Assembly: GCA_963642995.1 (NCBI GenBank)
Contig: CAVIIZ010000043.1
Span: forward strand, 1 to 7,179
Length of the DNA: 7,179 nt
Source: CAVAWX01 sp963642995
GTDB taxonomy: Bacteria; Actinomycetota; Coriobacteriia; Coriobacteriales; QAMH01
Direction: 5' to 3'
This document shows positions 6,389-7,179 of this stretch, piece after piece. The notes beneath the pieces are model-generated. The model was given only the letters and a program-made list of their open reading frames with translations. It had not been told where the DNA came from and did no database searches. Both the position numbers and the translations under genes were made by a program. Each line of letters starts with the position of its first letter. Positions within the stretch are counted from its first letter, which is position 1.

Positions 6389-6973
6389 ATGGCACGAGAG
6401 CCCGCGAACATACTTTCCGGCATCGCCGACAGGCGCGGTTTTCGCGCGTGGCTTCAAGAGCACCATGCGAGCGAGCCCGAATGCTGGGTCGCGTGCAAGC
6501 GCGGGCGCCCCGTGGCAGGCGGCGGCGTCCTCGGCTATCTGGACGCGGTGGAAGAGGCGCTGTGCTTCGGCTGGATAGACAGCACGGTGAAGCCGCTTGA
6601 CGGAGTGCGCATGCAGCGCTTCAGCCCGAGGAGGCCGAACAGCCCGTGGACGGAGCTGAACCGCGAGCGTGTGCGCCGGCTGGAAAAGCTGGGGTTGATG
6701 ACCGACGCCGGGCGCGCCGCCCTCGCCCCCGAGCCGGCAGGGGGGTTTCGCGTCGACGCGGACGTGGAGGCTGCGCTCAAGGCGGCGCGCTGCTGGACGA
6801 AGTTCACCGCGTTTCCCCCGCTCTACCAGCGCGTGCGCGCCTACAACGTGGCCTTTTACAAGAAGAGGGACCCAAACGCCTACGCCAAGGCGCTGGACAA
6901 CCTCGTCGCGCGCACCAAACGAGGCGAGATGTACGGCGAATGGAACGATTACGGCCGCCTGCTCGACTACTGA
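6389..6973 (+). CDS. YdeI/OmpD-associated (OmdA) family protein
   Basis: A soluble 194-residue protein with the hallmark features of the YdeI/OmpD-associated family. These are an N-terminal FRAWLQEHH segment (18-26) with a following CW (32-33), the core EALCFGWIDS (56-65), then RFSPRRPNSPWTELNRERV (77-95) and LGLMTDAGR (101-109). The C-terminal half is helical and aromatic (FPPLYQRVRAYNVAFYKKR, 142-160). Length fits the family (about 190-200). In enteric bacteria, members have been linked to resistance to cationic antimicrobial peptides and to the porin OmpD. No porin is expected in a Gram-positive host and the biochemical activity is unknown, so a role in envelope stress is only a guess. No signal peptide or membrane segment is seen. 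The gene stands alone, divergent from the trkH operon and sharing its 86-bp promoter region. The start at 6389 rather than 6380 follows from the position of the -10 box. Confidence 0.88.
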   Translation: MAREPANILSGIADRRGFRAWLQEHHASEPECWVACKRGRPVAGGGVLGYLDAVEEALCFGWIDSTVKPLDGVRMQRFSPRRPNSPWTELNRERVRRLEKLGLMTDAGRAALAPEPAGGFRVDADVEAALKAARCWTKFTAFPPLYQRVRAYNVAFYKKRDPNAYAKALDNLVARTKRGEMYGEWNDYGRLLDY

Positions 6974-7013
6974 GCGCCCGCCTTGAATACGTTTTTCCAT
7001 GAAAAGAAAAAGA

Positions 7014-7077
7014 GGCCGCCTGCTCGCGCCCTGCGGGCGCTGCGCGTCGCGCAGACCTCGCGCTCCCGCGCTCGGCC
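7014..7077. repeat. Cluster of GC-rich inverted repeats after the OmdA-family gene
   Basis: GCGCCC-TGC-GGGCGC (7026-7040) is followed at once by TGCGC-GTC-GCGCA (7041-7053). The pair is enclosed by GGCCG (7014-7018) and CGGCC (7073-7077), which could form an outer stem. Such stacked palindromes between a stop codon and a terminator resemble dispersed extragenic palindromic elements or a structured 3' end. Copy number in the genome cannot be judged from one window. Confidence 0.35.
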
Positions 7078-7102
7078 GAAAACAGCCCACAGGGCTGTTT
7101 TC
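7078..7102. terminator. Two-way terminator-like hairpin
   Basis: A perfect 11-bp stem (GAAAACAGCCC at 7078-7088, paired with GGGCTGTTTTC at 7092-7102) closes a 3-base ACA loop. The outer part of the stem is A-rich on one side and T-rich on the other, so it can act as an intrinsic terminator in both directions. It lies about 105 bp after the OmdA-family stop and probably ends that transcript. It may also end a convergent minus-strand transcript entering from beyond 7179. Confidence 0.6.
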
Positions 7103-7179
7103 CTCTACCGGGTTCGAACCCCCGGGCACGATTTGGAGACGGGAAAGCCGTCTGGTGCGGCAGCTTTGTGGATTGGAAT
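7103..7179. other. Intergenic end of window, no gene assigned
   Basis: It holds a palindromic stretch (7108-7126) containing GGTTCGAACC, which looks like a tRNA T-arm but has an 8-base loop when fully paired. It also holds a 6-bp hairpin (AGACGG at 7137-7142, CCGTCT at 7148-7153). No cloverleaf could be built on either strand from the sequence available. A short open minus-strand frame reaching in from beyond 7179 stops at 7105. Confidence 0.4.

Noticed and set aside
7108..7125. tRNA gene suggested by GGTTCGAACC
   Set aside because: With the standard 7-base T-loop the stem has mismatches on either strand. No anticodon arm with T33, no D-arm and no matching acceptor strand is found in the sequence available.
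6281..7129. A 282-codon minus-strand frame over the OmdA-family gene
   Set aside because: It is antisense to a well-conserved family gene and crosses the hairpins and promoter region. It shows no motif of its own.

Overview
The window is a very GC-rich stretch of bacterial chromosome. Three things suggest a high-GC Gram-positive actinobacterial lineage, most likely Coriobacteriia (Eggerthellaceae-like): the strong G/C bias at third codon positions, start signals without Shine-Dalgarno sites, and the C-terminal end of a cell-wall-binding-repeat protein. This placement is inference. There is no rRNA or marker gene here that would fix it.

Layout. (1) Positions 1-84 (+) hold the last 27 codons of a gene that begins outside the window. 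They look like the end of a cell-wall-binding repeat 2 protein and are followed by a strong hairpin terminator at 121-162. The rest of the gap to 318 holds only short imperfect inverted repeats and no convincing gene. (2) Positions 319-6302 are a tight minus-strand operon, transcribed right to left: a divergent TrkH-type potassium transporter (3795-6302), a more canonical TrkH paralogue (1494-3785), and the ribosome-assembly GTPase rsgA (319-1497). The junctions are 9 bp apart and a 4-bp GTGA stop/start overlap. (3) Positions 6303-6388 form an 86-bp divergent promoter region with a -10-like box on each strand. Each box is so close to its start codon that both mRNAs look leaderless or nearly so. 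(4) Positions 6389-6973 (+) encode a YdeI/OmpD-associated (OmdA) family protein. (5) Positions 6974-7179 hold no complete gene. They contain a run of GC-rich inverted repeats, a clean two-way terminator-like hairpin (7078-7102) and a palindrome resembling a tRNA T-arm but without a tRNA around it.

The most interesting feature is the transporter pair. Each TrkH core (8 membrane segments and 4 pore loops predicted) continues in frame into a strongly basic linker, a signal-peptide-like hydrophobic segment, a small beta-rich domain of about 100 residues that resembles an OB fold, and another membrane segment. Predicted topology puts the small domain outside the membrane. The two copies are clearly homologous over the whole architecture but well diverged. 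The promoter-proximal copy has lost the pore-loop-2 filter glycine (now Ala231) and a conserved GG-x-G motif, and it carries an extra C-terminal membrane helix that may be a separately initiated 42-residue protein. I infer either an unusual heteromeric K+ channel with an exported sensor or partner-binding domain, or a working channel plus a regulatory paralogue, co-expressed with RsgA. No TrkA/KtrA (RCK) gene lies in the window.
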